Numbered from the stretch's first letter, positions 36,675-48,930 are shown. The stretch: DNA of 64,000 bases from Gonatopus flavifemur (GCA_018340375.1 JAFFJZ010000007.1:8308001-8372000), one strand, 5' to 3'. Numbers and translations: made by a program. Notes: generated by a model not told the origin, from the letters alone.

Positions 36675-39600
36675 ACCGAGTCTTGGTTTTTGCGGAATAA
36701 AGGGGTTACTAGCATCGGAACGCTAGCAATTTTGTATTGGTCATTTCATCCAAACACTACGATATAAATTCGTACAAACGAGGATGCTTAAAATTCAATG
36801 ATTGATCTAAAGGTCCTGATTTATTATTCAATGATTGTGAAATTTACTGGTCTCTACAGAATGACTAGCGTCTCAGCGCTGGTATTCTGAACTGATTCTG
36901 AATTGATTCTGAACTGTCATAGCGAGAATTTTCAATCAACTTTACGATCAATTCAAAAACAATTCTTTATGTACATCGGAATCGGCGTGGAGTGTGAGAG
37001 TATTTCAACTATGATTACAATCAATTAGAGAATGAAACATGAACCACTACTGTGAGAGTGCGATTTTGATGCACTAGTTTATACAAAAATTGAATATAAA
37101 TTCTATTATTTTTCGATGCAAACAATTTTTCTATCGTCATTCAAAAATTCATGTGAGAACGTATCTTTTTGTCTTATTTTGTTGAGATATTTTTGTAAAG
37201 ATTGTAACACGATATTCAATGGAATATCATTCACGGTATACTTTCATACGAGTGACCGTAATATTTCTTCCAGAGATTGCTCCTGGACTATAGTACATAC
37301 ATGTTCCATTTTTGCTGTCTCGACAAACGCACATCTGTCGATAAACAGTTGTGCTAACACATTCTAACAACGATCAATCCATCGATTGTCCTACACAGAA
37401 CTATATCAACTCAGAATTTCTGTGAAACACCGATTGACCATTACACAAGAACATTCAGAGACGACCATTTCACCGACATGATTTCGAATACCGCATCAAA
37501 TATATGGATTTCCAGCGTACAAAGAGATATTCCACCGGTGTTATTTATGCTGCAGGGATACCTCATCGAGTCTTCATGTATACACAAATTATAAAATTAT
37601 TCTGACATGTTTTAAAAATGTAGAAAAGATTTTTGTGAACTCATGAATATGGAGTACTTCACTCACGTGAATCTATATCACAAACTAATTCTCATCAATT
37701 CCAGACCAGATGACTGACAGACTTATATTCGCTGAGCTGTCTGTAAAAAATGTCTCAAAGAAACTAAATCACTTGATTATGCATGAGATCGATCCTTGAT
37801 ATTCTCCGTATGTAGGATATGGCTTATGCAGTAATACCGCTTCCGATATATTTCATGAGAATATTGCAAATACGATTACATCACTTGAGACGTATACACG
37901 TATCGCTGAAAAATATTCCCCCCAGTGCAATGTGCACACAATATTCGACACTTAATCAACGTTTGCTGACTGTACGGAAAAAAAGCAGACAAATTGGAAT
38001 ACAATAATTTGGAAATCCCTGCCCGTGAATCCTTCCATTCGGATCATAGAATATAATCCCACGAGGTTATACTTCAGACACGCGCACGCACGTTTGTATA
38101 CAGGATCTCATATGGCTATCATCATAAAAAAAAAAAGGCGAGGAACAATTTTCCACTTAGATGAGTTTGCCAAAGTCAAAAACAAGTACCTACCGAGTAC
38201 AGTGGCAGTTTTGTGTCGTAAAATCTAGCACACGGTGACTTTCGTGGATGGAAAACCCATTCCCGAACAATTTGCTCCATAGCATCTCGCTCGACGAAGC
38301 TCCCATGGGTATTTTCGGTAACACATCACGCACGTTTCTGGGGAGTTTATCGACACAAGACTGCTGCTGCTGCTGCTACTACCACTACTACTACTACTAC
38401 TGCTACTAATACTACTACTACTACTACTACTATTACCACTACCTCTATGTATACCATCCGCTAGATCGGCCCGGGTAATCGATTTCGCGCCGCGATACTT
38501 TTGAAAAGTTGAAGGAGGCAGGCGAGAGGTCCCCTCTACGAGGTCTCTTACGTATTTTCCTCTCTTTTTTCTTGAATCTTCAAATCGACTCGACAAGGCA
38601 TGACAAGTATTTCGCGCATACAAATTTTTCCGCACAAAGTTCGAGTTTTTTTTCCATTTTATGTACAATAAAGTTCGAGAGATTAAAGTATTCAATCGAC
38701 GAGAGAGGGTGGGGGAGGAAGAATTGAATTGAATTTTCATTGAGAAAGTGCGTCGTCTCATCGATTCATGAAAATTTCATCACAAAATATTGAGAATGAA
38801 TTGCGAGAGATGATAATATTCACGCTAGAATAGTAGAATTCAATTCATTTATAACTGAGTGGTGAGAAATAGTTGTCATGGAATTGACAATAACGTTTAT
38901 TACTTATGTACAATCCTCCGATTTGCAAATCGAATTTCACGATACGTATATCTCTATCCCATGCGATGCACTTCGTATTATATTCGGAGCCATGTACTAA
39001 GAATACTAATCTTGACTAATCGAATTCATTAAATACCATATACCAAGTACAATGTTTCCGTACTTATATTCTCTGCTATTCGAAACATATACATATTCGA
39101 GTAACGATAGGAAAGTAGTATTCGGTATACAGTTGAGCGGTAGGTGGTAATATTATCTCGTGTACTTGGCAGGTTTGTTTCATGCGAAGAGAAGCAGTTA
39201 AACCTGATTAGGTCGGAAAAGCGCTGCAGGAATTCTCGTTAAGCCAAGCTGCAGTGACGTCACGTCCCGAATTATCTGCTACCACCTTCCAGTTCGTGGT
39301 TATACCGGTGTTATATTGTTGCCTCTCCGGAACAAATGAAAGATCTTGCACAATTTTCCCTGCTGACGAGGGGGATGTACAATTTTTACTCGGTGATTGG
39401 AAATCACTGTATATCGTTTCGTTCTGAGATCATGAAAAAAAACTGTTTATCCGTATCATTCGTTTTTCGTTCGATATACAATTTTCACACGCTTCTGAAT
39501 TTATTTCCCCGAACTCATTCGCATAACTCTTTCCCTTGAAAATGAAATATTTTTTCATACAAATATCTATTTGCTCCGCTTTGAATCAATTCATTTTATT

Positions 39601-41270
39601 CGATCAATTCGCGAGCGCGAAGAGTTCTCTTGGAAACATTCGTATGTGTTGTTTTTTTTACCCTCCCGTTCTGTACATAAATTCATTTCGCGCATTTTCA
39701 AACGACCATGCAAAAGAGATTTATCGATACAAATAAATCTCAGTAATGGTGGTTGCCTGTTTTCCTTCAGAGCCCCGCTCGTATAACTCTGTCCATAGGC
39801 ATTCTATTCAAAAATTATCGAATTTAATGACAGACCATACATATAAAATAGTATGTTTTTCTCTTTATTCGCTGCTGGCGGGACAATTGTTTTGAGTACG
39901 ATATACAATCGTTAACGAGGTCTGCAGATCGGAGGGAAAAAAAAGAGAATAATGTTTCGTATGGATCCCTCGGTAGTCCAATTACGAATCAAGGAATTCG
40001 GTGGGATCCCCACAATTCACCGTCTCATGCTCGTTGATAAGCGGGCAAGATGGCAGGCAGGCAGTCTTGATTTGACGTTACGCTACGTCATAAATCCTTG
40101 GGATGTTTTAATCAAGCGTTCAAGGTATTTTTTAGCCACTAACATCTCAAGTTCAATTCTCTTTTTTTTTCATTTTTACGATGTCTCATCGTTGATTAGA
40201 AAAGTTATTTGTAATCAAATATAATTCTCCGACTCGTAAACAAAAAGTGAAGTTCGAGTAATCAAATTTTCTCGTGCGTGGACCTTCCGAGAATATAACC
40301 GAAACACATGCGTGGCGTGGAATGATGATTAATTTATCACGTACGAGTCTCACGTCCGTGTTTTTGTGGAAACTCCTTTCGGTGAATTAGCCCTCTCAAT
40401 ATCACACACACACGCACGTGTTGTAGAACAGATAAGGTGACGGATATAAGAACATCCTGTCTGGTTTTTGAAAAACAGAAGGAGTAGTCGAGACTCGGTT
40501 AACAATTTTAGATCATTTCAGAAGTTATTTTGAAGAGATGTGAAAAATGTCTTATGCAACGAATTTAGATATCTCTGATATATTTTATCAAAGACACTCG
40601 TGAGATATCTACAATACATTTTGAGAGAATTTCAAAAAATTTTACGATGTCGCATAAGATGGAATATTGATCTAGGATGCATCAACGCATCTGCAGAATT
40701 TTGTTTTGGAGCTTATGAAACATTTTTCATTGTGAAAAGTAAGAAACATTGAAGGAGCAATTTTTTCTTATAAACAGGAACAAATGATTGGTGAGAAGAG
40801 GATCATAAAGGAGATCGTTGTTACATGAAAGACAACGTGATACAAAGATCTTATACGCCAGCATTAAATTTCTCTCCCCGAAGTTGTCTGTGCACGCAAG
40901 TCCGTTTCTACTTGGAAGCGAATGTTTCATTCTTGGCTTGATTGCTTTATCTAAGTAACTTGTGATAAATTTTTTCATCCTTTTCCATTTCAAAGGATTG
41001 CTGAATGCAATACTTGTTTCAATCGTTTTATCTACTCACGTGCAATCAGACGAATATTGCGATGCCAGAAAATCATCATACGCACTCACCTGAAACAAAC
41101 GAAAGAAGGATTTTCAATTACTTTATTCCATCGAAATTATGGGAATGATTTTTTCTCAATATTAAGGAACGAATTTATTTTGATTTGTGGGATAATTGCA
41201 AGATGTAGCAGACTGAAACTGGAACTCTGATTCAACGATTGAATTGCTATATGTTCACGCTTCGAATGTG
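36675..41270. other. Gene-free stretch with a trinucleotide repeat
   Basis: No supported gene. A (CTG/CTA)n-type trinucleotide run lies at about 38365-38450 and makes a minus-strand frame (38225-38761) look serine-rich. A mixed AC/GC run lies near 40404-40420. GATATC-like words occur at about 40565-40610 but do not form a full element. Confidence 0.5.
38365..38450. repeat. Trinucleotide microsatellite (CTG/CTA)n
   Basis: About 28 triplets of CTG, CTA, ACT and related variants in a row. On the minus strand the triplets read mainly as serine codons inside a 178-residue open frame. The frame shows no other sign of coding. Confidence 0.8.
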
Positions 41271-41272
41271 TA

Positions 41273-42593
41273 CGAGGTGTGTTCAAAAAGTAAGGTGACT
41301 TTTCAAATTTCGCGGGCAACGTACTTTCGATTATCGATTTTTTTGTTTTGTTATGTTGGCACACTCTTCCCGAACATCTGTACCAAGTTTCAAGTGTATA
41401 GCATTTTTTGTTTGGTTGTGAGAGGCGTAAAGGTTATAAGTGTTTTGCGTGCTCGGCGATTTCTTGCTATCGAAAAATATGGATCAAAGGATTTGCATCA
41501 AATTTTGTGTACAAAATAAAATAAAGTGCTCCGAAACACTCAAAATGTTGACAGTAGCATACGGTGAAACTGTTCTGAGTAAAAAAAATGTTTACAAGTG
41601 GTACAAACTCTTCAAGATGGCCGGGAAGATGCCAATGACGAGCCTCGCTCTGGACGCCCAAGCACGTCAACAACTGATGAGAACGTTCAAGCAGTGAAGA
41701 AAATTGTTTTGGAAAATCGTCGAATCACTATCAGAGAAGTTGCTGAGGATGTTGGTTTATCGCTTGGCTCGTGCCATGAAATTTTTTCTAACGTTTTGGG
41801 CATGAGACGTGTGTCAGCGAAGTTTGTTCCGAAATTGCTAAATTTTGACCAAAAGAAACGTCGCATGAGCATCGCTCAAGAACTGTTGAATGACGTCAAC
41901 GACGACCCAGATTTACTCAAAAGGGTCATAACTGGTGACGAATCATGGGTATATGGTTATGATGTCGAAACCAAAGTCCAATTGTCCCAATGGAAGACCC
42001 CAGATGAGCCAAGACCGAAAAAAGCACGCCAAGTTCGATCAAATGTCAAAGTTTTGCTCACTGTTTTCTTCGATTACCATGGCGTGGTGCATCAGGAGTT
42101 CTTACCATATGGTCGTACGGTCAATAAACAGTATTATCTTGAAGTTATGCGCCGTTTGCGAGAAGCAATACGAAGAAAACGTCCAGAATTGTGGAAAAAT
42201 AATTCATGGCTTTTGCATCACGATAATGCCCCTGCTCACTCATCTTTGCTTGTGAGAGATTTTTTGGCCAAAAACAACACCACAATCATGCCTCAGCCAC
42301 CATATTCACCGGATTTGGCCCCATGTGACTTTTTCTTGTTCCCAAAACTAAAGAGACCTATGAAAGGACGGATATTTGCAACGATTGAAGAGATAAAGAC
42401 TGCATCGCTGGAAGAGCTCAAGACTATACCGAAAAGTGCTTATGAGAAGTGCTTTGAGGATTGGAAAAACCGTTGGCATAAGTGTATTGTATCTGAGGGG
42501 GATTACTTTGGAGGGGACAACATAAATATTGATAAATAAATAAATATTTTTTCTTAAAAATACAAAGTCACCTTGCTTTTTGAACACACCTCG
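41273..42593 (+). mobile_element. Nearly intact mariner element
   Basis: The termini are perfect or near-perfect inverted repeats: CGAGGTGTGTTCAAAAAGTA on the left and CGAGGTGTGTTCAAAAAGCA on the right, complemented. TA lies at 41271-41272 and 42594-42595. The length of 1,321 bp is normal for an intact mariner. It is uninterrupted, unlike the other three mariner copies here, so it is probably the youngest. Confidence 0.92.
41479..42539 (+). pseudogene. mariner transposase (DD34D) with a single frameshift
   Basis: It starts MDQRICIKFCVQ at 41479 and runs to NVYKWYKLF. A one-base deletion near 41612-41616 then shifts the frame. The rest is open to 42539: DGREDANDEPRSGRPST (linker), EVAEDVGLSLGSCHEIF (second helix-turn-helix), GDESW with the first aspartate at 41937, LLHHDNAPAH with the second at 42222, and YSPDLAPCDFF with the third at 42327, 34 residues on. 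It ends CIVSEGDYFGG plus a short tail. Total length would be about 353 residues, which is usual. The GDESWVYGYDVETK form differs from the irritans and mauritiana copies in this window. It is nearly intact but, as read, not functional. Confidence 0.9.
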
Positions 42594-42643
42594 TATTCGA
42601 ATTCTCATGTGAAGCGTGATATGCCTCATTGTGTTGATGGAAT

Positions 42644-43254
42644 CCCAACAAACAAAAAGATATTTATTAGTCTCTAAAGAATGTATTAAAATCATGAGAG
42701 ATGTCTTGGGAGACTTTCGTGAAGATATCTTCTCGATATCTAAAAGATGTCTTATTCAACAGATCTCAACAAGTTTTAGATATCTCGAAAATGTCTTGCA
42801 CAAGATATCTTCCAGGCACGCTGACAAAGATATGTTTTAGATATATGGAAGACATCTTTCAGATGGTTCCGAGATACGTTTTAGATATCTTTGAGATGTC
42901 TTTTTGAAATCATGAGAATATCCCAGATAGTACAGAAGAATCACTTCTTCCAAGTTCTGAAAAGGAACATGACGTGACTTTTGCCCTTCTTACTCAGACA
43001 ATTCTTAAGATATGTAACAGATATCCAGAAACTCTTCCAAGATGTCTTGCAGACTATGTTGATTCGATATCTGAAACATGTCTTTCAGAAATAATTTGAA
43101 AACATGTTTCTGACATTTCTTCAAGATATCTAAAACATATCATTTCGACATATTTTGAAGATATCTCAAAGACATCTTTTCGATGTATCTGAAAGATGTC
43201 TTCCTAAAAGTATCTTGTGGATGTCTTCAAGACCTTCGGTGTTTTTTGAGACAT
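42644..43254. repeat. GATATC minisatellite element, second copy
   Basis: It opens with CCCAACAAACAAAAAGATAT, the same terminus as the element ending at 1097. It continues with variants of AAGATATCTTCTCGATATCT and GAAGACATCTTTC to about 43235. The right terminus is unclear. It is non-coding. Confidence 0.6.
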
Positions 43255-43344
43255 AACCCTGCAGAGAGAACACCAGATAAAACCCGGATAAGATCCAGAT
43301 AAACAGTAGAACCTTACCCGGTTCTATACAGCAATTAATCCGGT

Positions 43345-43844
43345 CCCTGAGAGAACATGCAGCTTCAGCGAATGTTCAGATTTGATCTGTATAGATCGGG
43401 TCGAAGGTTTATGAAAGCTAACTTCTAGATTCACAAACGTTTGACAAAGGTTCTACAAACGTTAAAATGTCCGTTGATAGATTGAACGTTTGTTGAAGCT
43501 TCATCGAAGGTTTGACGAGGCTTCACCAAAACATCTATACTTATATTCATTTTCATCAATTCATATGAATGATCAATTAATTATTGAACATCAATCAATT
43601 CGAATTGATATAAGTATAGATATTTTGGTGAAGCTAAAATCCCAGCTAGGTTTATCGAACCTTCGATGAATCTACAACGAACGTTCCATCTATGTTTCCT
43701 GAAACTATTCCGAGACGGACATTTCAACGTACGTAGAACCTTGGTCAACCGTTGGTGAATCTAAAAGTTACCTTTAATGAACCTCCGGCCCGACTCATAC
43801 AGAACTAATTTGAATTTTCGCTAAAGCTTCATGTTCTCTTAGGG
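43345..43844. mobile_element. 500-bp foldback element, CCCT terminus, GT-flanked
   Basis: The left end is CCCTGAGAGAACATGCAGC. The right end, complemented, is CCCTAAGAGAACATGAAGC. GT lies on each side. The arms pair over about 200 bp (shared words include TTCTACRAACGTT and AAATGTCCGT). A short central inverted repeat around ATACTTATA lies near 43540-43620. It is non-coding. Confidence 0.78.
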
Positions 43845-43931
43845 GTGTTTGTGTCCGGATCACGCTATGGATTCATTTCACGAATTTGAGTTGGAACCTG
43901 GATGAAGTCTGAATGAATGTCAAAAGCACTC

Positions 43932-44208
43932 ATCTATATACTAACTGGATAGGCTATAGAGTGGATTTCTCGGAAACGAACCGTTCCTCATTGGAAGGTC
44001 GTTCAGCGCCTCATATGCTGGGGAAGGAACTAATTTCAACAGTAATCCGCTTGCGGTGTAATTGTTCACTTCCCAATGCGCTTGAGCGGCATTACAGTGC
44101 AAGCTTATTATTGAAAAGTAGTTGCTTCTCCAGCGTGTGAGCGCTGATTGATCGTTCCATCGGCTTCAAACATGTCCGCTGTATAGCCTATCCAGTTAGT
44201 ATATAGAT
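43932..44208. mobile_element. 277-bp MITE with 27-bp TIRs
   Basis: The ends are ATCTATATACTAACTGGATA and its complement, extending to GGCTATA. The interior is unrelated on the two sides and non-coding. No clear target duplication is seen. Confidence 0.72.
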
Positions 44209-44305
44209 AAAACCTGTGTCCTGATTAAGTTCTGTCCCGGTCTTATCCAGTTCTTATGGGAACTGGTTATGAATTTGTGAAAGAGCAGGCGAAGTATATC
44301 GATAC

Positions 44306-45043
44306 CTTAGAGCATATATATATGGAGTGCTAATCCAGCCCGTTTTCTATAGTTTCGTTGAAGCCAAGATGTTTCAGATCAAAGTTGCAATTGCGCATGT
44401 GCGTTCTTCATCGGCAAACCTCGTAATTTTTCGGGTACCTTCGGTGATATATATATGCCTAGGTGGAAAGTAAACACGTCAAAATATTTTAAGGTTATAT
44501 TTATTTCTTTGACAGATTTGGTTTTTAGTAAATTAAAAATATTAATTCATGAAAAAAGCATAAGAATTTTAAATAAAGTAATTCTCTCATAGAATCGATT
44601 GATAAAGGATTCCAGGATTCCATGCAAGTTATTTCGAAGAGTAAAATCAATTCTCTAATCATATTTTAATTCATTGGTTTTTAAATAATACTAGTTTTGT
44701 AAATTTATGTCGAATAAATTCCTTTGTTGTTTTGTCATTAACACGTCGTGCTTCGTGATGTAATTTTATTTTCAAATACAATCTTGCGATATGTACAATA
44801 AACATTGCGTCTCTTTTGCATTATCGTATAAATTCTGTATCGTTATTTAGTTTTTTATAACCTCATAACTCACGATTAATTTCAAAACTTACATACATAT
44901 ATATATTTTTATACTTCGGTAGGTATCGGAAGATTTCGTAAAAGATCGGAAACTTCGCACCTGCGCACTCGAGGAATATATCCGAAACATGTTGGCATCA
45001 GGCAAACGGGCTGGATCAGCACTCCATATATATATGCTCTAAG
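44306..45043. mobile_element. 738-bp element with perfect 8-bp TSD
   Basis: The inverted ends are CTTAGAGCATATATATATGG and its complement. Similarity continues about 140 bp inward (shared GCGCA, TTTCGG and CCTACCGAAG-like words). The octamer ATCGATAC is duplicated exactly at 44298-44305 and 45044-45051. An 8-bp duplication fits hAT or P-type elements; the CTTAG terminus does not settle which. There is no transposase. Confidence 0.82.
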
Positions 45044-45050
45044 ATCGATA

Positions 45051-45557
45051 CCCTGGTGAAAATAGAAGCGGGAAAGAAGAGTAAACGAAGCGTATGCTGG
45101 AAGGTAACGGAAAAGTCAATGAAATGTGTACAGAGCTTGAACGGAAGGGATACAAAGAGTATGTGAAGCGGGAGTTCAAACAAAAAAAACGTATAAAATT
45201 AATGAAAATTAAATGAAAACATTGCGCCTCATAGCGAGAATCGAACCGGTGACTTGCACCATGGTAGACGAGGGTCTTATCAACTGAGCTGTTGATCGTC
45301 GGTAGAATCGATTGTATATAGATCCTATTTGAAATCAGAATAGTTATGATTCGCACACGCCTAATGTAACTTACTATTACTTCACATGAAGAGTTCGTGA
45401 GACGGGATCGAAAGCTTATGAAGCGCATATGGAACGTATGATTTCATTACTTTACAACAAGCGGGTATTACACGTCTCATGAAGAGGGAATTGAAACATT
45501 TTTTGCTTCTTATATGCTTCCTCCGCGCTTTCTGTATACGCTTCATTTTCACCAGGG
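45051..45557. mobile_element. 507-bp foldback element, CCCTGG terminus, TA-flanked
   Basis: The left end is CCCTGGTGAAAATAGAAGCG. The right end, complemented, is CCCTGGTGAAAATGAAGCG. TA lies at 45049-45050 and 45558-45559. The interior repeats GAAGCGTATAC-like words. A tRNA-like segment lies at 45225-45310 on the minus strand. The neighbouring 8-bp-TSD element inserted at its left edge and overlaps its first base in the duplicated octamer. Confidence 0.8.
45225..45310 (-). repeat. tRNA-like segment inside foldback element
   Basis: The minus strand carries AACAGCTCAGTTGATAAGAC (A box and D arm) and ACCGGTTCGATTCTCGC (B box and T arm) about 45 bases apart, close to tRNA geometry. The anticodon and acceptor stems do not pair, so it is not a working tRNA. 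It is probably a tRNA-derived SINE head. Confidence 0.5.
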
Positions 45558-45742
45558 TATTGTTACCACGAAAGCATGAAATTTAGGGCTTTGCACGAGA
45601 CTCGCGTCAGAGGAAGATAAAATAATTACCAATAATTACTCCGATTTCACGTCATATCAAGATGATCAAGATAATTTGAGAGTATAAATGGGACCAGCGG
45701 AATGGGGTGGAACCTTGATCATGCAAACAAAATCAGCAGATA

Positions 45743-46113
45743 CACGGAGAGAAAAAATTTGCTGACGCAGCAAATCGAGATATTATATATAGAATAGCAA
45801 ATTTTTTTGCTGGCCTAGCTAAAAATTTGCTATAACAGCAATCGTGTTAGCTACGACAGCAATTTTTGAGCTGTGGCAGCAAAGAAATGTTTGCTCCGCC
45901 AGCAAATTTTCAGTATTATATACAGAATAGCAAACAAATTTTGCTGGGATAGCAAGCATTTTTTGCTGTCACAGCTAAAAATTCGCTGTCGCAGCTAACA
46001 AGATTGCTGGAACAGCAAATAGTTTGCTGTCACAGCAAAAAATTTGCTGCTCTGGCAAAAGGAACCCAGCAAAAGTAGATTTCGCTGCCACAGCGAATTC
46101 CTTTTTCTCCGTG
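45743..46113. mobile_element. 371-bp foldback element, CACGGAG terminus, TA-flanked
   Basis: The left end is CACGGAGAGAAAAAATTTGC. The right end, complemented, is CACGGAGAAAAAGGAATTCG. TA lies on both sides. The interior is almost wholly TTTGCTGNNNCAGCAAAT in alternating orientation, about 18 units. The unit repeats the sequence found directly inside the terminus. Confidence 0.87.
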
Positions 46114-46494
46114 TATATATATATCGAAATATGCAACAAGACCTGCACCGAGACCGATACCGAGACTATGTTAGTTCCGAGAGTGAAAAGCTATCTTAGT
46201 TATCCTCTTCGATGAAATCGTAATTCGATGTGATTTTGTTACACCTTAGGTAGAAGCTTGAATCCGTTCAAAATTTTTATGTTTTGAAATTTTAGAACAG
46301 TAAATATCGATCATTTTTCAATTTAGGACGAGAGTCTCGTGCGAAGCTCTATTAAGATTGGAAATCTTAATTGGAAAATATAGCAAAATGGCTACTCTGG
46401 AGACATTCTCCCAGAACAAGTCGGCGTCGAAGTGTTCTGCGGCACGCACTGGATTTGGTGCAAATTTGAATCTAGAGCGGAATAAAAAATTACT

Positions 46495-46710
46495 TCTCAA
46501 GGTGATGCTCACGACGTGGTAGCAGCCCAATCGTTTATAACAAACTACGGGCAAACACTTCATATTAATTAAGATATCGTTCTGTACAGCACTTCTACTT
46601 GGAGCACAGAAGTGCTGTACAGAGCGATATTTTGATTAAGATGAAGCGTTTGGCCGTAGTTTGTCATAGACGATTTGGCTGCTGCCACACTGCTCGTATC
46701 TCCTTAAAGA
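46495..46710. repeat. Long hairpin with 11-base loop
   Basis: The arms 46516-46596 and 46608-46688 pair at about 85 percent by eye, with a loop of ACTTGGAGCAC. Pairing continues weakly about 20 bp further out. Shared words are GTACAGCACTTCT and CAAACTACGG. It could be a foldback MITE or the remains of one. Nothing shows that it is transcribed. Confidence 0.7.
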
Positions 46711-46732
46711 CATTGTGAAGTGCCATAAAGTA

Positions 46733-47003
46733 CCCTGTTACAAAAATCCAGCTGGGATTCCAAGTGGATTTCAGATCCAAAATTTACCTGCATTGCCAGC
46801 TAAGCCTCCACCTGGAATCAAGAATCCCAACTGGATTCCACGTGGAATTTCCACCTGAGATCAGAAATTTCAACTGAAAACCCACGTTGGAGTTGAAATT
46901 CTAGCTGGAGTTTCACCTGGAAATGAGGAATCCCGGCTGGAAACGCAGGTAAATTTCGGAGCTGGAATCCACGTCGAATCCCAGCTGGATTTCCGTGACA
47001 GGG
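46733..47003. mobile_element. 271-bp foldback element, CCCTGT terminus, TA-flanked
   Basis: The left end is CCCTGTTACAAAAATCCAGC. The right end, complemented, is CCCTGTCACGGAAATCCAGC. TA lies at 46731-46732 and 47004-47005. The interior consists of ATTCCAGCTGGAAT variants. It is non-coding. Confidence 0.87.
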
Positions 47004-47005
47004 TA

Positions 47006-48928
47006 AAATCCCAAATTCCAGGGTACAATTCCATCCCTCTGTTTTCTCGAAAGTGACTGATTGATGTCACAAATAATTAGTAAATACATTCCCTTTGAAT
47101 TATGAAGAAGATGTACATACATATCAACTAATTATTTCTGATTTCATCCTTTTAATTCTGAATGAAACTGGGAGGGATCAAATGAGGAACTGCTAAGAAC
47201 CTTCTGCCCTAATAACTCTACCATTGCCAATGTATAAAAAAAAAGAAATATGTACGCCTTACTTTTTCGTGTTTCACAAATATATGAAGTTTCATTTAAA
47301 TTATTTTGTCACAGGAAACTAGGTCTACTTGTTAGAAACTTCTTAATACCAATTTCGAAGGGAATTAGCAGGTCTCTCATAAAAATATACAAGCATGTTA
47401 TATTGATCAAGATTCTCATCAATGAGACCTTTTGATCTCTAGCACGAAACGGAAAAAATAATTGAACCACCACAGCAATAACTGTGGCATATCGATCTGT
47501 TCAAAAACACTCCACAAACTTCATTTATTATTCATCATCGTTAATCCCGGAAGGATGCCTTCCATGGATGTTGGAGGAATATTTAAGGTTAAAATCTTAT
47601 GATACTTCAAACTATGCGGATCAGTGAAGCACGTGTGATACATTATTTTCTGAACAGAAAGGTGAATTCATGATCACGATGGAACCGCACTGCCATGCGG
47701 GAGTACAAAATATATTTAAGATATACCAAGAATTTCTCAAGAATGTTGCAATGTTGTGTAAACACCTTCACACAATCCCCTACGTTCATTGGTGAATATA
47801 TTCACATCCGATATCGAATTCGAACAGAATATATATTCACTCTTATCCCTATTAAACTGTTCTTCTTTCCACACAATTTATTTTTCTACGTATCCATCGC
47901 TTTGTTTTATTCGACGATCAAATTTACCTCACAAAAATATTACAGGATCAAGAACGAGGTTTGGCGACGACAAAAGAGGAATTTCAAAATCTTTTTCTTA
48001 TAAAAGAGATTCAGCAACTCGGGCATATGGCATATGGTTCATACGACTATCACTCGGGAATACAAATGAACCCTCCTTCCTGCGGAATTTCTTTATAAAA
48101 TTTGATGAATTTCCTCGAAAAATCTTCACATATTTTGGATGAGAGAAGTCAATTTGTGATCCATCGTAATAAAAATTGTACATTGTTTTTCAATACTTTA
48201 GGTGGAAGTTTATGGATTTCGTTGATATCTGATCGAAAAGTTTGCTCTTAACCACATTGTATTATAATATGTTCGGGGAGGATGGTATTTATATATGAAA
48301 TGATACACGATATTGTGAAATTCACTGCTCAAAATCGAAATCTTTGTCCCTTTTTGCGCTTGGTCGTACAGTATATGAACTAGCGAGGTTACAAGCTTAC
48401 ACGAACTAGATCTGGGAAACTCGAACCCAGAGAAGAAGTTACTGATAACGCTTCGGGCATTTCACCTTATTTATCAGGTGATATTATTCGGAAATACAAA
48501 CTGTTTGAAATATGGAATAGTTATCGTTATATTCAAATCGTAGGATAAAGTTTGGACAAATAGAACTTGAATTGGAGGATGACCTTACGATGAATTGATC
48601 TCCGCAAATTAGTATCGGGGGAGATTATAAATATCACTGTCCGTGTAATAACGATCCTCCCTGTGTACTCTTTTTTACAACTCGGACAGTTCTAATCATT
48701 TGGGTACGTTTGAGTACTTGTTTTTTGTGAAATATCAATAATTCTGTAGCTAAAAAATTTGGAAAGCGTAACATGGCACTTTGAAGCGAGAATAAAACGT
48801 TTTCACAAAAATATCATCCCAATTGAGACTCTAGGACGCTTACAAAGTTTAGGAATTAAAACAGGCTCGGACTTTTTATAAACACTCATCGCACTCCCTG
48901 CAGGAAAGATTGGATCACACTGCATACT
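47006..48928. other. Gene-free stretch
   Basis: AT-rich DNA with short frames only. No family motif, splice-supported exon or repeat was recognised. Confidence 0.45.
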
Positions 48929-48930
48929 TT

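Larger units (their letters stand above)
43255..44275. repeat. Relic repeat with GGATAAGA words hosting two MITEs
   Basis: The segments at 43262-43344, 43845-43931 and 44209-44275 share words such as CCGGATAAGATCC, CTGGATAAGACCGGGA and ACCTGGAT in opposite orientations. The whole looks like a decayed foldback element into which the elements at 43345 and 43932 were inserted. Confidence 0.4.

Noticed and set aside
38225..38761. 178-residue minus-strand frame with a poly-serine tract
   Set aside because: The serine tract is a trinucleotide microsatellite read in frame. Neighbouring sequence shows no domain, and a shadow frame on the other strand is equally open.
45225..45310. Functional tRNA gene on the minus strand
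   Set aside because: A and B boxes are present, but the acceptor and anticodon stems do not pair and no clear anticodon loop is formed.
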